Shown piece after piece: positions 10,201 to 19,353 of a DNA stretch of 64,000 nt; the first letter of the stretch is position 1; each line of letters starts with the position of its first letter. The stretch comes from Nostoc sp. CHAB 5824 (GTDB lineage: Bacteria > Cyanobacteriota > Cyanobacteriia > Cyanobacteriales > Nostocaceae): assembly GCF_020829665.1 (NCBI RefSeq), contig NZ_JAIVFT010000005.1, positions 295,302 through 359,301 of the forward strand, written 5' to 3'. Position numbers and translations under genes: made by a program. The notes below the pieces were generated by a model that was given only the letters and a program-made list of their open reading frames with translations, was not told the DNA's origin and did no database searches.

Positions 10201-10277
10201 GTACCCACGACGAATTAATTGCTAAAAAAGGTCATTACTACTACCTGAATCAACAACAACTGGCTCAAGTCAGTTGA
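7221..10277 (+). CDS. C39-peptidase ABC exporter with N-terminal cNMP-binding-like domain (PCAT)
   Basis: A 1018-aa inner-membrane exporter. Order: cyclic-nucleotide-binding-like domain (about residues 30-130, GKVRLL...FGELTLFPEA); a linker; a C39 peptidase (about 300-425) with catalytic Cys near 316 in QSAADCGSAC, His in GNHFIVVYE near 390 and Asp in CDPALG; a six-helix ABC transmembrane domain (about 450-740); and the ATPase with Walker A GRSGSGKTT near 810 and signature LSGGQRQR near 915. Family knowledge: the peptidase cuts double-glycine leaders and the transporter exports the cargo. The start is set by GGAGG 6 nt upstream. It heads a cluster with HlyD, a parvulin-like protein and a double-glycine peptide. 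The domain order resembles HetC, but no hetP follows. Confidence 0.93.
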   Translation: MPLALSGEHVGERLLYTLGAKLSEKELQNFLAAMEIVEPPPAKQFWQSAQTNPGIYIILTGKVRLLDSSENLITTFGAWSVFGELTLFPEADFSPYVVRASTSLKLGYFRQDALQTLIDKYPNIRDRLFARAELWDLLLLCRQTSQLPCHTSLVPGMLKALSLFERQHLETGPITTQVSQDSQLWLLYRGQLRHFEGHFLTPGTIFAQPKQGDWHATQPTIAYILKNDHRQTALEYLPELENWGLKTENSRLETKDRPSKSPKSKIIPFPQRDQQSQQQPKKSSFYFPSPKVQVGHWWRHLTKSYPFYAQQSAADCGSACLVMIGNYWGKHFSINRLRDMTNVNRSGASLKAMAATAENLGFTTRPVKATLDKLAEQPLPAIVHWEGNHFIVVYEITKKRVIVCDPALGQRSLTKAEFQANWSGYALLLQPTALLKNTKNESTSFWKFFELIKPHYRTLLEIFVASVLIQLFGLVTPVFTQLLLDRVLVQRSVTTLNAIGLGMIIFGLFGVAVNAVRQYLLFHTANRVSISLLVGFIKHTFRLPLSYFESRFVGDIVSRIQENQKIQQFLTGQTLSILLDMLTLVVYLGLMFSYSWRMSLFVLFTIPPFFILALASTSILRRISREIFNAGAKEQSYLIESLSGIRTVRSLSIEQTVRWRWEELLNDLVKKGFNAQIIGNQLQIISGVIQTFVNTALLWYGATQVINGELTIGQLVAFNMLVGNVLSPFQRLSMLWNQLQEIVISTERINDVLEAEPEEDLETKPRKSLGKLRGHISFQNVTFRYHSESDTNVLENLNFEIQPEQMVAVVGRSGSGKTTLSKLILGLYPPTDGKLLIDGRDITSVSLRSLRSQIGVVDQDTFLFGGTIRENIAIAHPNASSEEIIQAAKYAGADEFIQKLPMGYESEIGEGGGMLSGGQRQRLAIARALLGNPRLLLFDEATSHLDSESERIIQNNLKTILQGRTSVIIAHRLSTVRNADLILVLDQGVLVESGTHDELIAKKGHYYYLNQQQLAQVS

Positions 10278-10374
10278 GATTGGACATGGAGCATTGAGCA
10301 ATAACTAATAGTTTTTCTTCTGCTGCTCCCTTATCTCCCTTATATATATACGTACTTTTATTGGAACTAAAACT

Positions 10375-11913
10375 ATGCCATCTCCCAATAAATCATCCCC
10401 ACTTCCTCAAGATAAGCCAGATGAATATCAAACTTACACACAGCAAGAGGAATCTGTAGAAGTTATCGAGGCAGAAAGTAACAGTCAAGATTTGTACTAC
10501 GGCACTGAAGCATTGCTCAATGCCTTACCTCGAATTTGGACTCGTGGTTTGTTGTATGTACTCATAGCCTTTGCTGGTCTGTTCTTGCCTTGGGCAACTC
10601 TCTCGAAAGTAGATGAGACTGGTGGCGCTAGAGGACGTATAGAACCTAAAGGCGCAACTCAAAAATTAGACGCTCAAGCTAGTGGGAGCGTCAAAGCAGT
10701 TATGGTCAAAGAAGGAGATACAGTCAGAGCCGGTCAGGTTCTAGTAGAACTAGAGTCTGATATCCTGCAAACGGAACTGCAACAAGTCCAGATCAAATTG
10801 CAAGGGCTACAAAATCGGCAATCACAACTGGAATTGCTCAAAAATCAACTCCTAATGTCAACTAGCCTCTTAGAGCAACAAAATAAATCCCAAGAATTAG
10901 AAAAAATGGCTCAAGTTAACCAGGCGCAGCAAAACCTGGATGCCAAACTGAGTAGCTATAACCTCCAAAAGTTAGAAAAACAAGCATTAGTTAAGCAAGC
11001 AGAGCAGCAGATTTACACTACTCGCAATGATCGGCAATCGGCTAAAACTCGTTTGAGTATAGATTCTAGGCAAATTGAACGCTTTAGCAAACTGGTTGAG
11101 GATGGTGCAGTTTCTGCAACCCAAATTGATCAACTCAAAAAAGAAGAACAAGAAAGCAAACAACTCTATAGCAGGGCTGTATCAGATATCAAACAAGCAG
11201 AATTGCGCTTGGCGGAAGAGTTAAATCGTTATCAAGTAGCTATCAAGATGTTGGAGTTTGATATCAAACAAGCAAAACTCCGACTGCAAGAGGAACAAAG
11301 TAGCTATAAAAGTTTGATGCAAGCCGGAAAACTGGCTGTAATGAAAAATCAGGAACAGCTAAAAGACTTACAGACGCAAATAACAGCAGTGCAATCAGAA
11401 GTGGCTCAGACTAAAAGCCAGATTATATCTATAAGAGTTCAAATACAGCAACGAGTGGTGCGATCGCCGATTAATGGAGTGATTTTTGAATTACCCACCA
11501 CTAAACCGGGAGCAGTAGTACAACTCGGTCAAAGGATTGCCCAAATCGCGCCCAAGAATGCAGACTTCGTACTCAGAGCTATTATGCCTAATCAGGATAG
11601 TGGTTTTTTGAAGCTAGGAATGCCAGTTAAAGTCAAGTTTGACGCCTATCCCTTCCAAGAGTATGGCATCGTGCCAGGGAAAGTTACTTGGATCTCTCCT
11701 GACTCGAAAATCACCCAAACACCCCAAGGGAACATCGAAAACTATGAATTAGAAATCACCTTAGATCAGCAGTATGTCGAAAATGGCAACAAACGTATTC
11801 CATTAGGCGCCGGTCAGACAGCAAATGCTGAAGTCATCATTCGCCAACGGCGTGTGATTGATTTTGTTTTAGATCCGTTCAAGAAACTGCAAAAAGGCGG
11901 TTTAGAGATTTAG
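10375..11913 (+). CDS. HlyD-family membrane-fusion (adaptor) protein
   Basis: A 512-aa protein with a short cytoplasmic tail, one membrane helix (about residues 60-80, LYVLIAFAGLFLPWATL), a biotinyl-lipoyl-like half-motif (GSVKAVMVKEGDTVRAGQVL), a long periplasmic coiled coil (about 120-360) and the second lipoyl half and beta-barrel (VVRSPINGVIF...). It bridges the ABC exporter and an outer-membrane TolC-type channel; no TolC gene is in the window. It is 97 bp downstream of the transporter on the same strand, so probably co-transcribed. Confidence 0.93.
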   Translation: MPSPNKSSPLPQDKPDEYQTYTQQEESVEVIEAESNSQDLYYGTEALLNALPRIWTRGLLYVLIAFAGLFLPWATLSKVDETGGARGRIEPKGATQKLDAQASGSVKAVMVKEGDTVRAGQVLVELESDILQTELQQVQIKLQGLQNRQSQLELLKNQLLMSTSLLEQQNKSQELEKMAQVNQAQQNLDAKLSSYNLQKLEKQALVKQAEQQIYTTRNDRQSAKTRLSIDSRQIERFSKLVEDGAVSATQIDQLKKEEQESKQLYSRAVSDIKQAELRLAEELNRYQVAIKMLEFDIKQAKLRLQEEQSSYKSLMQAGKLAVMKNQEQLKDLQTQITAVQSEVAQTKSQIISIRVQIQQRVVRSPINGVIFELPTTKPGAVVQLGQRIAQIAPKNADFVLRAIMPNQDSGFLKLGMPVKVKFDAYPFQEYGIVPGKVTWISPDSKITQTPQGNIENYELEITLDQQYVENGNKRIPLGAGQTANAEVIIRQRRVIDFVLDPFKKLQKGGLEI

Positions 11914-12013
11914 TCAGAGCGATCAGGACTGAAATTAGAGATGGGAAAAACTCTTTCCCAGTCATCAATCTCTTCTAATCCTCAATTCTCTTAGTTATTG
12001 GAGATATCATGTT

Positions 12014-12811
12014 ATGCCTCACAGTCTGATAATTTCCAGTTCAAATATCATTCACAGCCTTAAGCTCTCCTGTCAGATACCTGATGTAGTGGAGGCAATA
12101 GCGTCGCAAAGCATTATTACCGAAGCAGCTCAAGAGTTAGGAATTACAGTCACACCAGAAGAACTACAGCAAGAAGGAGATGACTTAAGGTTTGCTAAGA
12201 AGCTTGTCAAAGCTAAAGAAACCTGGACATGGCTAGAAAAACACCACTTGTCTGTTGATGAGTTTGAAGAATTAGCCTACAACAACATCCTTTCGCGGAA
12301 GCTAGCAAATCATCTATTTTCTGATCAACTCGAAAAACACTTTTATGAACACCAACTAGATTATGTCGCCGCCGTTACCTACGAAGTCGTCTTCGAGGAT
12401 CGAGACTTGGCTTTAGAGCTTTTTTATGCGCTCGAAGAAGGTGAAATCAATTTTCCCGAAATTGCTCGTTTATATATTCCAGAACCAGAACTCCGCCGTG
12501 CTTATGGATATCAGGGACTTCAATACCGCAAAGATTTTCGTCCGGAGATTGCAGCAGCTGTATTTGCTGCTGTACCGCCAAATGCTCTCAAACCGATTAC
12601 GACTCCCAAGGGTGTGCATTTAATTTGGGTGGAAGAAGTCATTCAACCTCAACTAGATGAACAGTTGCGCCAAAAAATCATTACAAAATCATTTTCCGAT
12701 TGGTTAAAGCAACAAATCAACGCTATGAAAATTGTCACTCAAATAGACTCGGATGCAAATGTGCGATCGCAGGAGGAATTGCTAAATATGCCATTTACAA
12801 AAACTAAATAG
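12014..12811 (+). CDS. Parvulin-like (PpiC/SurA-type) peptidyl-prolyl isomerase homologue
   Basis: A 265-aa protein with no signal peptide. The N-terminal half is helical, like SurA/PpiC chaperone arms; about 110-215 resembles a parvulin fold (FPEIARLYIPEPELRRAYGYQG...PPNALKPITTPKGVHLIWVEEV). It is third in line behind the PCAT and HlyD genes. Similar genes accompany cyanobacterial type I and bacteriocin exporters, where they may hold substrates export-competent. That role is inference. The downstream ATG is used because the ATG at 12009 leads to a stop within a few codons. Confidence 0.75.
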   Translation: MPHSLIISSSNIIHSLKLSCQIPDVVEAIASQSIITEAAQELGITVTPEELQQEGDDLRFAKKLVKAKETWTWLEKHHLSVDEFEELAYNNILSRKLANHLFSDQLEKHFYEHQLDYVAAVTYEVVFEDRDLALELFYALEEGEINFPEIARLYIPEPELRRAYGYQGLQYRKDFRPEIAAAVFAAVPPNALKPITTPKGVHLIWVEEVIQPQLDEQLRQKIITKSFSDWLKQQINAMKIVTQIDSDANVRSQEELLNMPFTKTK

Positions 12812-13215
12812 GTTATGAAATTTCTCTAGCTAAGGGTAAATACTTTGGATTTTCAATAATGCTGGATATGCTGGTATTACTTATTTAAAATTTAATATTT
12901 TTTTTGTTTTTAGGAGATTGTAAATATATCCACAGTCTTATATTTTAGTGTTTTTAAATACTAACTTTAATCGCTATAAGTCTTGCTAGGCATTAGATAA
13001 AATTATTAGTGCCTAAAATTATCTTGCTTTGTTTTTATAGCTAGCTAATACTATATGTAATTATTTTTAAATACAAATATATTAGTTTTTTAAATCAAAA
13101 ATCTCTCAAAAAAGATTGACTTTTCCAAAGATAAACTATAGTATTTACATAACCAATAAAAGATTGGTTACACCAAAGCTACCTAAAACAACTTGCAATT
13201 TTCAGGAGAAAATCA
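12812..13215. other. AT-rich upstream region of the precursor peptide gene
   Basis: About 400 bp of AT-rich sequence without a gene. It is likely to carry the separate promoter of the peptide gene, because the gap is too long for simple operon read-through. An AGGAG ribosome binding site lies at its 3' end. Confidence 0.5.
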
Positions 13216-13512
13216 ATGATTATTTCTGATCTAAACTACTTGGAAAATACCTCTGAAGAAATTTTCGGTGGTCGTGGTACTGATACCTTTAACCGGAACA
13301 ATTCAGCAACACGAGTTGTAACTCGTGTTTCTGAAGTGTTCAGAAAGGATTTCATCATTAACTCGGCTGGCGTACAAGGAAACGTTGCTGAATTCAATGC
13401 TAGCGCTGATGCCACTGGTCCAAGAACCTTTACCAGCCTCATTGCTAGTGCACAAACCGAACCAGGTCGTTCTGAAAGTTTCGCTAATGGTAGTGCTGTT
13501 ACCGCCGAGTAA
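13216..13512 (+). CDS. Double-glycine leader precursor peptide (bacteriocin-like/exported peptide)
   Basis: A 98-aa peptide starting MIISDLNYLENTSEEIFGG. Leader residues 1-19 have the hydrophobic pattern and the terminal Gly-Gly expected for C39 cleavage after residue 19. The predicted core is 79 aa (20-98), rich in Ala, Ser, Thr and Asn and free of cysteine, so it is unlikely to be a lanthipeptide. No modification enzyme is seen nearby. Genome mining has described many cyanobacterial double-glycine peptides beside PCAT and HlyD genes. This is the natural substrate candidate for the exporter 3 kb upstream. AGGAG lies just before the start. Confidence 0.8.
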   Translation: MIISDLNYLENTSEEIFGGRGTDTFNRNNSATRVVTRVSEVFRKDFIINSAGVQGNVAEFNASADATGPRTFTSLIASAQTEPGRSESFANGSAVTAE

Positions 13513-14222
13513 AGGCTAAATACTTGATCCAACTGGATTAGTTAATCTTAAGCCTAAAAACAAAAGCAGGTTAGAGTGAGTATGAAAACCAACACTCCAG
13601 AGCAATTGTTTTGTTGGGTTATCTTGTACTCTACTCAACCTACTATTGGATGTTAAAAAATTGCTGAAAGCTATATTAAGTTGTAGTTTTCAGCAGTTTT
13701 CTAAATTTGAGTAAATGCTAACACAGTTAATCAGACAGTTGCAAGACTTAGGTCTTTATGGCAACTGATAAGCTGTTTTGCATTTAACTTGCATAATTAA
13801 AGCGCTCATGTTGCCACCCCACGAGAGTTTGATTAATTCGATTATGCAACTTAGATGTTTTTCAACTTATTTGTTAATGTAGCAAGCCTGTGTCACTGCC
13901 AAATCCTTTGTGAATGGCGAAGGTGTTGGAGGCATTGGTATTACATAGCCACTTCTACAACTTGGAAAAATTCACTAGCACTAGCGTAGTAGCATTCAAT
14001 GTTTATGCCAAGTCGAGTAATGCTAGTGCCTCCAATGTTCAGCTTAAGCTGTCGCGCATCTAAATTGTGCTTTTTGGGGCTTGAAAAACTCGCTGTGAGG
14101 TTTTCAGCTTGAAAAATTAAATGCGTCTCAGCTTATAAATCCCAAGTGCCATAGCTGATCTTCAATCTCACAGGATCTGTAAAGTGGGTATTGCCCATCT
14201 AGCAGGATAAGGAGAAAGTGTA
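13513..14222. other. Gap with possible relic of a second precursor peptide
   Basis: No intact gene. Around 13880-13935 a plus-strand frame reads VTAKSFVNGEGVGGIGIT and stops; around 13980-14060 another reads VAFNVYAKSSNASASNVQ. Both resemble the low-complexity Ala/Ser/Asn/Gly cores of exported peptides (compare SFANGSAVTA at the end of the 13216-13512 product). This is weak evidence for a decayed duplicate. Confidence 0.3.
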
Positions 14223-14723
14223 ATGAGCAGTGTGTATGTCACAGGTCTGTCCTACGTCAATATAAATGGTGCCGGCGGTAGCATCAACCTAAGAGCTACC
14301 TATCCTACAGGTTTGACCATAAACAATAATGAAGAAGTTTTTGTACCCGGAGCAAAATCGAATAGAACTAGCGTGACTGTCACGGATTCTTCCATTATCT
14401 CTGATATATCTGAGGGTAACGATTTGCTTTTGGGAGGTAGAGATAACGATACTCTCGTTGGCAACTTAGGCACTGATACACTTACCAGAGGTGCTGATGC
14501 CGATTTATTTGTAGTTGAAGGAGCAACTTCTAATCCTTTGCTTACTGATGTAATCACTGATTTCAATACATCTGGAGGTGATAGTATTGGCATCTCAGCC
14601 AATAATAACAGCCTAAAAGACTTGATATTTGCAAGCTTAGATTCAACAGGTGATAGTTTTGATGACACTCTAGTTCAATACCAAGATAGTTTCCTGAGGG
14701 GGACTAATTTATTCAATTTTTAG
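14223..14723 (+). CDS. Short RTX (hemolysin-type Ca-binding) protein
   Basis: A 166-aa protein. The centre has degenerate RTX nonapeptides (EGNDLLLGGRDNDTLVGNLGTDTL), followed by a C-terminal domain of the kind seen in type I secretion substrates (DLFVVEGA...DVITDFNTSGGDSIGI). It has no signal peptide, as expected for HlyB/D-type export. An AAGGAG site precedes the ATG. It is very short for the family with only about two usable repeats, so it may be trimmed. Confidence 0.75.
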   Translation: MSSVYVTGLSYVNINGAGGSINLRATYPTGLTINNNEEVFVPGAKSNRTSVTVTDSSIISDISEGNDLLLGGRDNDTLVGNLGTDTLTRGADADLFVVEGATSNPLLTDVITDFNTSGGDSIGISANNNSLKDLIFASLDSTGDSFDDTLVQYQDSFLRGTNLFNF

Positions 14724-15465
14724 GGCAGTTTTTACGAATTTTAGGAACCTACCCCCTCAAAAATGCTCATTTTGTGAGAATTAAGCTGTAATTACAAAAG
14801 GTGACATTTGAAAATGAAATACCCCTGTTGCCTACTAACGCTTACACAGGTGGTAAGATTCGGGAGCGATCGCTGCATGACATCATGGAAAACTCAGTTT
14901 TGGATATTTGCGGGATGTTTATCTTACGCAGAGATAATTAGGGGTTTTAATCTTTAATTCCTAAATTTCATTCCTTGTTTATGCAATGCTGAAAAATCAG
15001 CCAAATTACGTTTGAAATTAGCAACGGGAACACTTAACTCATATCTTGCACCTATCTGTGCAAACCTTGACTTCGGAAAAATGCAATAAAGCTATGTTAC
15101 TTTTCTGGGCTTGTATCGATAATTTAAGAACTTTAGGTTTAGTACTGAGTTATAAAATAATATCAACTTTTGTTGGTGGGTAAAAAACATCTATGAGGTT
15201 TCTGTCAATCTGCAAATTGCCGAGCTTTGCCGTGGGTAAAGTACGTATATGGTCATAATCAATTAACCTATTCAAAAGTTGTTTTGAAAGCAAACCAACC
15301 TCTACATAAAAGCAGATGATTCGATAGGGATGCTAGAGAGTTAGATAGTTTGGTAATTAGTTATCAGTTATTATCCACTACAGATTGGCGAAATCAACCA
15401 AGAATATAAATTAAATCTTTAAGCGTAGATGATAATCAAATTTACAACTTTAGGAGATAAAAAAT
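14724..15465. other. 742-bp gap, no gene recognised
   Basis: Short frames on both strands carry no recognisable domain. The 3' end is the leader of the next RTX gene, with an AGGAGA ribosome binding site 9 nt before its ATG. Confidence 0.5.
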
Positions 15466-16356
15466 ATGGCAATATTACGAGGAACTAACGGCAACGAGGT
15501 ATTAAAAGTCCCAGGAGGAGACACTAATGTTAAGGCTTACACTATTTTTGGTATTGGTGGTAGTGATACCTTGACTGGTGGAGGCGGTAAGGACAAAGTT
15601 GTGGCAGGTAACAGTGGCAATTCCCTACTCAATGGGGGATCTGACAATGATAGGTTGGTTGGCGGCTTCGGTGGCGATACCCTCAATGGGGGTAGCGGTA
15701 ATGATAACCTTAATGGAGGTCTCGGCAATGACTTCTTAAAGGGGGATAGTGGTGATGACAACCTCAATGGAGGTCTTGGCGATGACAACCTCAATGGAGG
15801 ACTTGGCAATGATATTCTCTTTGCAAGTCTTGGGGATGACTTGCTTTTTGGGGAGGCTGGAGATGACACTCTAAATGGAAGTGTTGGTAGTGACGTATTA
15901 TTTGGGGGCGATGGCAATGATAATCTGAGTGGAGGCCCTAATGGATCTCCTGATGCTCCTCAGGGATTCTTTGAAGACTTTCTCGTTGGGGGTGCTGGTA
16001 GTGACACTTTGAATGGATTTGGCGGTGGTACAGGAAGCTTTGAGAGAGATGAGTTAGTTGGTGGCGGTGCGGTTAACCAGGCCGGCGATGTCACAAATTT
16101 TTCTCTCGATGGCGCGAAAGACGTATTTGTGCTTGGGGATGCAAATAGCTCTTTTTATACAGCAGCTGGTTCCAAGGATTATGCTATTATTTATGGCTTT
16201 GAGAAGGGTATTGATCAGTTGCAACTGAGTCCAACTGTGACTTATAGATTTGGAACTGTATCGAATGGCAGTGGTCTTGATACGTATATTTTTGCCAAAC
16301 TTCCTAGTGATTCTGACCTGATTGCGATCGTGGCAAACGTTAACCTGATTGGCTAG
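15466..16356 (+). CDS. RTX calcium-binding protein
   Basis: A 296-aa protein with a long block of GGxGxDxLx nonapeptides (about residues 25-165: [36 protein letters not shown] and so on) forming a Ca-binding beta-roll. It ends in a domain with 'DVFVLGD...[17 protein letters not shown]', the usual C-terminal module of cyanobacterial RTX proteins. Residues 1-20 ([18 protein letters not shown]) have no signal sequence. It lies downstream of the type I export genes and is a plausible cargo, though RTX substrates are not normally cut by C39 peptidases. Confidence 0.88.
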   Translation: MAILRGTNGNEVLKVPGGDTNVKAYTIFGIGGSDTLTGGGGKDKVVAGNSGNSLLNGGSDNDRLVGGFGGDTLNGGSGNDNLNGGLGNDFLKGDSGDDNLNGGLGDDNLNGGLGNDILFASLGDDLLFGEAGDDTLNGSVGSDVLFGGDGNDNLSGGPNGSPDAPQGFFEDFLVGGAGSDTLNGFGGGTGSFERDELVGGGAVNQAGDVTNFSLDGAKDVFVLGDANSSFYTAAGSKDYAIIYGFEKGIDQLQLSPTVTYRFGTVSNGSGLDTYIFAKLPSDSDLIAIVANVNLIG

Positions 16357-16587
16357 GTATACCTCGTAATAAATAGAGGATGAAATTGACAATACCTTGG
16401 TTGTGGTCAAGAGTAATTTAGATCCGATTACCCTGAATAACCGACATTACTATTCAAATTATAAGATTGTGCGATGGCGTACCCGCCCGCCGTAGGCGAT
16501 CGCTACGCCCATTTCCACAAGATAAGGTTACATACACTCATACATTTTTGTAGACAAAGTACATAACAGGAGAAATAGAAACTAATC

Positions 16588-17931
16588 ATGCAGTCACAGA
16601 CACTCTTTTTACAACCTATTGTAAATCCAATTCCTAATCCCAAGCCTAACTTTGCTAATGCTAAAGGGGCTGCTTTTTACTCCAACTATAGTCAAAAGCC
16701 CTCAGGAACTTTGACTGACACTCAGGTAAAGACGTTGGTTCAAGGTGGCGTTGCTACTGCTATGGCTCAAGCCAAAGCTGTTTTTAACAATGACCCGACT
16801 TATTCTTTGCTTTTTGGTGACAGTACTGGCATTGGATTAGATGGTACTTTTGCAGGAAGTGCCAAGAGTAAAATGCAAGTGATTGCTAGTTTTAAAGTTG
16901 GCGCTAAAAAAACTTTATCTTTCGATTTCTCCGCAGACTTAGCACTAACAGCTAAAGAAATTGAAAATTCTGCTACTGAATATAACCAGGCTAAGGGGAA
17001 AGTTGGTTTCTTGGTACTAGACACCAAAAATCCTGATAAACCTAAGGTATTAGATTATTTTGGTATCCAAGGTAAGTTAATTTCTTCGGAAACTGCTAAT
17101 TCAAAGTCTAGTAACAGTAGTAATGTTACTATTAACGATCGCCTGCAAACTACTGATCTTGACGGCGATAATGATAAGGACTCCATCATATTAAAGACCA
17201 TTGGTCGTTATCAAAAGACTTTTAAGGATAACACCAACATAACAATAGTAGAAATGAGTGCCACTAATATTGCTTTTTTAGGGGATACTTTAATCAACAA
17301 TTTAGGTTCAAATGTTATCTATGGCACGATTTGGAAAGATGATCTTGAAGGAAGTGACAGTGGAGACAAAATTTATGCCAGCTTAGGGGATGACAAGCTG
17401 GTTGGAGAGGAAGGCAATGATATCCTTGAGGGCGGTCAAGGTAATGATACCCTAAATGGAGGTCAAAACAATGATAAACTTTATGGCAGTTCGGGTAATG
17501 ATGTTCTGATTGGTGGTAGCGGGAATGATATTTTGGTTGGTGGCGACGGCTATGACAAATTTGTTTTCAAGCGTAGCTATAACTTGTTGGAAGGTGAGGT
17601 TGATGTCAATAGCTTCTTGAAAGGTGAGTTTGATATTACTGAAGATATACTAGTTAGTATCGATAATATTTTAAACGGTGGCGATCGCTCGTTGAAAAAT
17701 GAGTTTGATGTCATTCAAGATTTTCAAATTGGTGTCGATAAGATTGAATTCGATGGTTGGGATGATATTAATGCTAAAACTTGGCTAAAACAGATGTTTT
17801 CTCAAGGAAATATAACCGACACTAATGATGGTCTCCTTTTCAACTTGAATCTTGAAGAGACTCCAAAAACATTACTGTTATCAGGTGTAAAATCTAACCA
17901 AATTAGCTCTGAGTCGTTCATATTTTCTTAG
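16588..17931 (+). CDS. RTX calcium-binding protein with N-terminal unique domain
   Basis: A 447-aa protein. Residues 1-200 form a non-repetitive domain ([14 protein letters not shown]... [18 protein letters not shown]... [11 protein letters not shown]) that I do not recognise. About 250-330 is a run of RTX nonapeptides ([29 protein letters not shown]), and the C-terminal domain contains [15 protein letters not shown], a typical RTX tail. It is the last of the three RTX genes in the export locus. AGGAG lies about 18 nt before the ATG. The N-terminal domain is the probable functional part. Confidence 0.87.
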   Translation: MQSQTLFLQPIVNPIPNPKPNFANAKGAAFYSNYSQKPSGTLTDTQVKTLVQGGVATAMAQAKAVFNNDPTYSLLFGDSTGIGLDGTFAGSAKSKMQVIASFKVGAKKTLSFDFSADLALTAKEIENSATEYNQAKGKVGFLVLDTKNPDKPKVLDYFGIQGKLISSETANSKSSNSSNVTINDRLQTTDLDGDNDKDSIILKTIGRYQKTFKDNTNITIVEMSATNIAFLGDTLINNLGSNVIYGTIWKDDLEGSDSGDKIYASLGDDKLVGEEGNDILEGGQGNDTLNGGQNNDKLYGSSGNDVLIGGSGNDILVGGDGYDKFVFKRSYNLLEGEVDVNSFLKGEFDITEDILVSIDNILNGGDRSLKNEFDVIQDFQIGVDKIEFDGWDDINAKTWLKQMFSQGNITDTNDGLLFNLNLEETPKTLLLSGVKSNQISSESFIFS

Positions 17932-18404
17932 TAAATTACAAGTAAGGCTTTGCGTAATTTATAATTACTGCTTCCTATAGTTTTTAGGCATTTCAAATGG
18001 AAATGACGTTTAAACTACTATAGAAGTAGATATTACAAATTCAATCCGAATATGTAGATGAGCTAGACTATATTAAAAATGAATATCAAGCTTTAGTACA
18101 GCAGAATTCAGAATACAGAATTCAGGAGCAAAACACGCTTTATACCTGGGTAACAGACTTAGCTTGTGTACCTCACAAACTTAAGAACCGCTGTAATTGG
18201 TAATTTAGAAAATGGCGTTGCATAATAAGATTAATTAAGGTTTATTACTATGCATTGTCCTTTCTCTGTTACCCAATCGAGCGACATAGGATAATTTCAA
18301 ATCCACCTTAATCAATAACTTCTGAGTGAACGCTACAAGCAAATGCCTACCTCATGCTACACAATAGTCAGTAGGATAAAATCAGGTATGTAAAAACGAT
18401 ACAG
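17932..18404. other. Intergenic region, nothing convincing
   Basis: It separates the RTX cluster from the methyltransferase. A short open stretch near 18040-18200 (DELDYIKNEYQALVQQNSEYR) has coiled-coil character but no start codon. Confidence 0.4.
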
Positions 18405-19052
18405 ATGACATTACAAGACGCACGAGAATACGCACCAGCAACCGAGCGCAATCGTGAACCAATTCTAGAAGTACTTTTACAAGTGTTACCTGGAAATGGC
18501 ACGATCTTGGAAATTGCCAGTGGTACTGGTGAACACGCAGTCTTTTTCGCGCCTAGACTTAGAGATTGTATGTGGTTACCAACAGATGCAAATCCACAAA
18601 GAAGAGCCAGCATTATTGCATGGACTGAACATTTTAGATGTAATAACATTTATCCACCGCTTGAGCTTGATGTTAGAGAACTAGTTTGGGCAGTGGAGAA
18701 GGGTGCAGTAACCCAATGGCTCGATACCTCGCCAATTATCGCCATCGTCAACATCAATATGATTCACATTTCACCTTGGTCAGCCTGTCTGGGGCTAATG
18801 GCGGGGGCAGGTCGTATCCTAAAAGCAAGAGGTATCCTCTATTTGTATGGGCCTTTCAAACAAGGTGGAGAACATACTGCACCGAGTAATGCAGCTTTTG
18901 ACAAATCTTTACGCGCCCAAAACCCAGAGTGGGGTATACGTAACTTGGATGATGTTGTAGCAGTAGCTAACGCACAAAATCTCACTTTGAAACAAACTTA
19001 CCAAATGCCAGCTAATAATCTTTCAGTAGTGTTTCAACGAAAATCGGCGTGA
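18405..19052 (+). CDS. DUF938 SAM-dependent methyltransferase-like protein
   Basis: A 215-aa protein. The class I methyltransferase motif I appears as ILEIASGTGEHAVFFAP (about residues 35-50); downstream are WLPTDANPQRRASI, INMIHISPWSACLGLM and LYLYGPFKQGGEHTAPSN, all characteristic of DUF938. Substrate unknown; cytosolic. It stands alone. Confidence 0.85.
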   Translation: MTLQDAREYAPATERNREPILEVLLQVLPGNGTILEIASGTGEHAVFFAPRLRDCMWLPTDANPQRRASIIAWTEHFRCNNIYPPLELDVRELVWAVEKGAVTQWLDTSPIIAIVNINMIHISPWSACLGLMAGAGRILKARGILYLYGPFKQGGEHTAPSNAAFDKSLRAQNPEWGIRNLDDVVAVANAQNLTLKQTYQMPANNLSVVFQRKSA

Positions 19053-19124
19053 GTCCCATCCTTTTAAGGGGTGTCCGGGATAGTTGCTTGCCGATTTGGT
19101 CATTAGTCAATGGTCATTAGTCAT

Positions 19125-19249
19125 TAGACTTCTTGCAGTTGTAGGGTAAGGGGTAAGGGGTAAAGGGGAAAGCGGCTATAAGAAACCCTTTCCCTTTAAC
19201 CTTTACCCTTTCCCCCCAAGAGTGCAAAACTATTTTTGCAAGAGGTCTA
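19125..19249. repeat. MITE-like palindromic element, copy A
   Basis: The ends are TAGACTTCTTGCA and TGCAAGAGGTCTA (inverted, one mismatch). Inside is a second inverted pair (GGGTAAGGGGTAAAGGGGAAAG against CTTTCCCTTTAACCTTTACCC-like sequence) that would form a long hairpin. A second copy is at 33117-33240. There is no coding capacity. Confidence 0.8.
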
Positions 19250-19353
19250 TTAGTGCCAGTGACTAATGACCATTTACTTCGATTTCGCGACGGCTTGAAG
19301 CCGTGGGATGAGTTAACGTTCTGCTATTTGTGGAAGCGATCGCAGGTAAACTC

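Noticed and set aside
7221..10277. Calling the exporter hetC
   Set aside because: Domain order is the same, but hetP does not follow and the neighbours (HlyD, parvulin, RTX) indicate a general peptide or type I export locus.
15537..15917. Minus-strand Ser/Pro/Leu-rich frame over an RTX gene
   Set aside because: It is the antisense of the RTX nonapeptide repeats; there is no start context or domain.
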